From contig CAJQTK010000017.1 in assembly GCA_905620495.1 (NCBI GenBank), forward strand, positions 1 to 63,784: a stretch of 63,784 nucleotides of DNA, given 5' to 3'. Made by a program: the position numbers and the translations under genes. This DNA is from an uncultured Candidatus Pelagibacter sp. (lineage in GTDB: Bacteria > Pseudomonadota > Alphaproteobacteria > Pelagibacterales > Pelagibacteraceae). The notes under the pieces were generated by a model, which was given only the letters and a program-made list of their open reading frames with translations, had not been told where the DNA came from and did not search any database. This document shows, piece by piece, positions 61,691 through 63,784 of this stretch. Each line of letters begins with the position of its first letter. Within the stretch, counting starts at the first letter, position 1.

Positions 61691-62650
61691 ATGAATGATA
61701 TAATAACAAACATAAAGGCTTTACAAGAAGAAACATTATTAAACCTACAAAGCTCTAAGGCTAATAATACTGTAAGAGCTTATAAATCAGACTTCAATGA
61801 TTTTGGAATATTCTGCGCACAAAATGGATTTAAGTCACTACCATCTGAACCAAAGATAGTTTCTTTATATTTAACTCATTTATCTTCAAAAGATGCTAAA
61901 ATGAGCACTTTAAAGCGTAGGCTGGTATCAATAGGTGTTATCCACAAGTTAAAAGGCCATTATTTAGATACTAAACATCCTGCAATTATTGAAAATATTA
62001 TGGGTATTAAAAGAAGAAAAGGTAGCATTCAAAAAGGTAAAAAACCTATATTAATCAATAGTTTAAAAAAAATAATTAATGTTATAGATCAACAAGATAA
62101 AGAAGAAATTAAGAAATTAAGAGATAGGTCTATAATCCTAATTGGCTTTTCAGGTGGATTTAGAAGAAATGAGATAGTCTCGCTAGACTATGATGATCTA
62201 GATTTCGTTCCAGAAGGCTTAAAAATCAATCTTAGAAGGTCTAAAACAGACCAATTTGGTGAAGGTTTTACGAAAGCTCTACCCTACTTTGATAATGCTC
62301 AATACTGCCCGGTAGTTTCATTGGAAAATTTGATTAAAGTATCAAAAATTAACTCAGGTTCCTTATTTAGAAGATTTTCAAAAGGTTCCAAATTGTCAGA
62401 ACATAGATTAACAGATCAAACTGTAGCTATACTGATCAAGGAATACTTAGAATTAGCAGGTATAGATAGTAAGAATTATTCTGGTCATAGTCTAAGATCA
62501 GGATTCGCAACTTCCGCAGCTGAATCGGGAGCTGAAGAGAGAAGTATAATGGCTATGACAGGTCATAAGTCAAAAGAGATGGTGAGACGGTATATTAAAG
62601 AAGCAAATTTATTTAAAAATAATGCCCTTAACAAAATAAAAATACAATAA
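61691..62650 (+). CDS. Tyrosine recombinase/integrase
   Basis: 319 aa. An N-terminal SAM-like DNA-binding domain (about 15-100, SSKANNTVRAYKSDFNDF) is followed by a catalytic domain with all active residues: Arg158 (GGFRRNEIVSL), Lys185, His266 and Arg269 (SGHSLRSGFA), His292 (TGHKS) and nucleophile Tyr301. The sequence resembles stand-alone XerC/D-like integrases in genomic islands. No excisionase or phage genes are nearby. A candidate core site and promoter lie directly upstream. Confidence 0.93.
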   Translation: MNDIITNIKALQEETLLNLQSSKANNTVRAYKSDFNDFGIFCAQNGFKSLPSEPKIVSLYLTHLSSKDAKMSTLKRRLVSIGVIHKLKGHYLDTKHPAIIENIMGIKRRKGSIQKGKKPILINSLKKIINVIDQQDKEEIKKLRDRSIILIGFSGGFRRNEIVSLDYDDLDFVPEGLKINLRRSKTDQFGEGFTKALPYFDNAQYCPVVSLENLIKVSKINSGSLFRRFSKGSKLSEHRLTDQTVAILIKEYLELAGIDSKNYSGHSLRSGFATSAAESGAEERSIMAMTGHKSKEMVRRYIKEANLFKNNALNKIKIQ

Positions 62651-62653
62651 ATC

Positions 62654-63634
62654 TTATTTTAAAAAATTGATAATTTTATCAAATTCGTTTATTTTTTTTA
62701 CACCTCTCAATATACATTTTTCATAGACATCTTCTACAAGAAGATCTTTAAAACCACCTTCTTTAAAAATGAAATCACCATTTAAATTTGGTGGTAGTGT
62801 GGCATAATAATTTTCCTTATGATTCTCAAACCAATTAGTTAAAAGTACTAATGTCGGATGTTTGTATGCTGATAAAACCCACATTGATCCAGAATCAGTT
62901 CCCAAAGATAACTTGGTACCTAGGGAAATCTTTATTTGGGTAAAAAAATCTAAATTAGTTAAGTTGTGATAGTAAGTAGAGTTACTCGATAATTTTGGCT
63001 CATTTATATAGCCCAAATGATAAACATGAATTTTGTTTTCAACAAATTTATTTACAAGATTAATCCACCATTCATTATCAGGGTTGCGATTTTTGCTTCT
63101 TCCATAACCGGCAAAAGGCCAAATTGAAATAGATTCTGATAATGTAAAATTTAAATCATTATCTTTTTTATAGTATGTATAAGAGCCTTTTTTTTGCGGT
63201 GTATCAAATCCTACATCAAACCACTTACTTAAAAGAGGATACCCTTCTCCATTTTGTAGATTTTGATTTAAATCATTTATGCCTGACATGAGTGCATTTT
63301 CCTCTATACAAGATCTTGAGTTGTACCAGTCAATACGGTCGGGATGCTTCCTATCAAGAATTTTCTTATTGATATGGTCAATTTTGGTGGTCACGATATC
63401 GCATTTTGAGGCTAAATCGTAGTCTGCTTCATTAAAAGAGCTCCATTCACCAGATATAATAATTTTATCAATTAGTGGGTGATTAAAAAATAATGGCGCA
63501 CAATAAGATATCTTTTTATGAATTATAAAGTTTACATAAATATCTTTATGTTTATTTTTGTAATAATTTAACTGAGGTAGACTCATTATCAAGTCACCAA
63601 TTAAACTGAAAGCTGTGCCCCAAATTTTATACAT
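62654..63634 (-). CDS. Glycosyltransferase family 9-like (heptosyltransferase-type) protein
   Basis: 326 aa. The opening IWGTAFSLIGDLIMSLPQLN and YYKNKHKDIYVNFIIHKKIS, ISIWPFAGYGRSKNRNPDNE in the middle and GTKLSLGTDSGSMWVLSAYK toward the end follow the GT-B/GT9 plan for adding sugars to lipopolysaccharide or other surface glycans. It converges with the integrase gene, 3 nt apart. A surface-sugar gene beside an integrase suits a variable region. Confidence 0.75.
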   Translation of the reverse strand: MYKIWGTAFSLIGDLIMSLPQLNYYKNKHKDIYVNFIIHKKISYCAPLFFNHPLIDKIIISGEWSSFNEADYDLASKCDIVTTKIDHINKKILDRKHPDRIDWYNSRSCIEENALMSGINDLNQNLQNGEGYPLLSKWFDVGFDTPQKKGSYTYYKKDNDLNFTLSESISIWPFAGYGRSKNRNPDNEWWINLVNKFVENKIHVYHLGYINEPKLSSNSTYYHNLTNLDFFTQIKISLGTKLSLGTDSGSMWVLSAYKHPTLVLLTNWFENHKENYYATLPPNLNGDFIFKEGGFKDLLVEDVYEKCILRGVKKINEFDKIINFLK

Positions 63635-63784
63635 TTTAATAAAAGGATAAGAAAAAATACTATTTAATTAATGAATATAAATCAATAAAAAATTGATAGA
63701 ATGAAATTTAGATATTACTTTCAAGAAATTCATTTGGTTTAAATAATTGACCAGATATATTTCATCTTGAGTTGCCTCCTTAGA
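63635..63784. other. Terminal non-coding sequence
   Basis: 150 nt of AT-rich sequence up to the window edge. No gene or structure is supported. It may hold the promoter of the glycosyltransferase gene. Confidence 0.4.

Noticed and set aside
61691..62650. Prophage or integron
   Set aside because: Only an integrase gene is present; no phage structural genes, no attC-like gene cassettes and no integron-specific extra helix could be seen.

Overview
The window is a compact, very AT-rich stretch (roughly 30% GC by eye) from a streamlined marine alphaproteobacterium, most likely SAR11 (Pelagibacterales) or a close relative. This rests on many 1-50 nt overlaps between genes, the alphaproteobacterial block relA-pyrE-pdxJ-acpS-lepB-rnc-recO, the block glyA-nrdR-ribD-ribE-ribB-ribH-nusB-thiL-hppA, a SAM-II plus SAM-V riboswitch leader in front of an O-acetylhomoserine sulfhydrylase gene, a sarcosine oxidase operon and a DddQ-like DMSP lyase. 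The taxonomic call is inference; no rRNA gene is present.

Layout. 1-2266 is accessory DNA: the tail of a truncated Lys-rich ORF, a 1-Cys peroxiredoxin, a short-chain dehydrogenase (SDR) and gene debris. 2267-9923 looks like one catabolic island: a class III CoA-transferase and a GntR regulator divergent from an ABC importer with two permeases, an acylpyruvase-like FAH protein, a TauE/SafE-like remnant and malonyl-CoA decarboxylase. 9924-15763 holds a DUF2306 membrane protein, an Amt ammonium transporter with a clear terminator, a TfoX-N protein, a metallo-beta-lactamase-fold hydrolase, and a second SDR locus whose flanks are near-identical copies of those around the first SDR although the gene between them differs. 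15764-17781 is an aldehyde dehydrogenase with its DUF779 partner. 17929-20932 encodes three exported polysaccharide-lyase-like proteins. 21232-28508 carries the DMSP lyase candidate and, on the minus strand, soxBDAG followed by an amino-acid-type ABC binding protein and permease. tRNA-Ser(GCU) lies at 28577-28667.

28668-58217 is nearly all housekeeping: cell wall (slt, dapA), trans-translation (smpB), folate, ppGpp, pyrimidine, PLP and ACP maturation, signal peptidase, RNase III, RecO, heme (hemB, ctaA), one-carbon (glyA), riboflavin, thiamine, proton-pumping pyrophosphatase, ribosomal proteins L32, L33, L13 and S9, PlsX, IHF, and amino-acid synthesis (metY, argC, hom). 58217-63784 becomes accessory again: two exporters, a 537-nt non-coding gap, Ogt and GNAT genes, a solitary tyrosine recombinase preceded by a candidate 14-7-14 recombination core site, and a GT9-like glycosyltransferase.

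The most unusual signals are in the accessory third: (i) the two SDR loci, which look like gene replacement inside duplicated flanks; (ii) a 36-nt signal-peptide-coding sequence present four times, twice on real exported proteins and twice as orphans; (iii) several short intergenic repeat families that occur only around accessory genes; and (iv) the candidate integrase core site.
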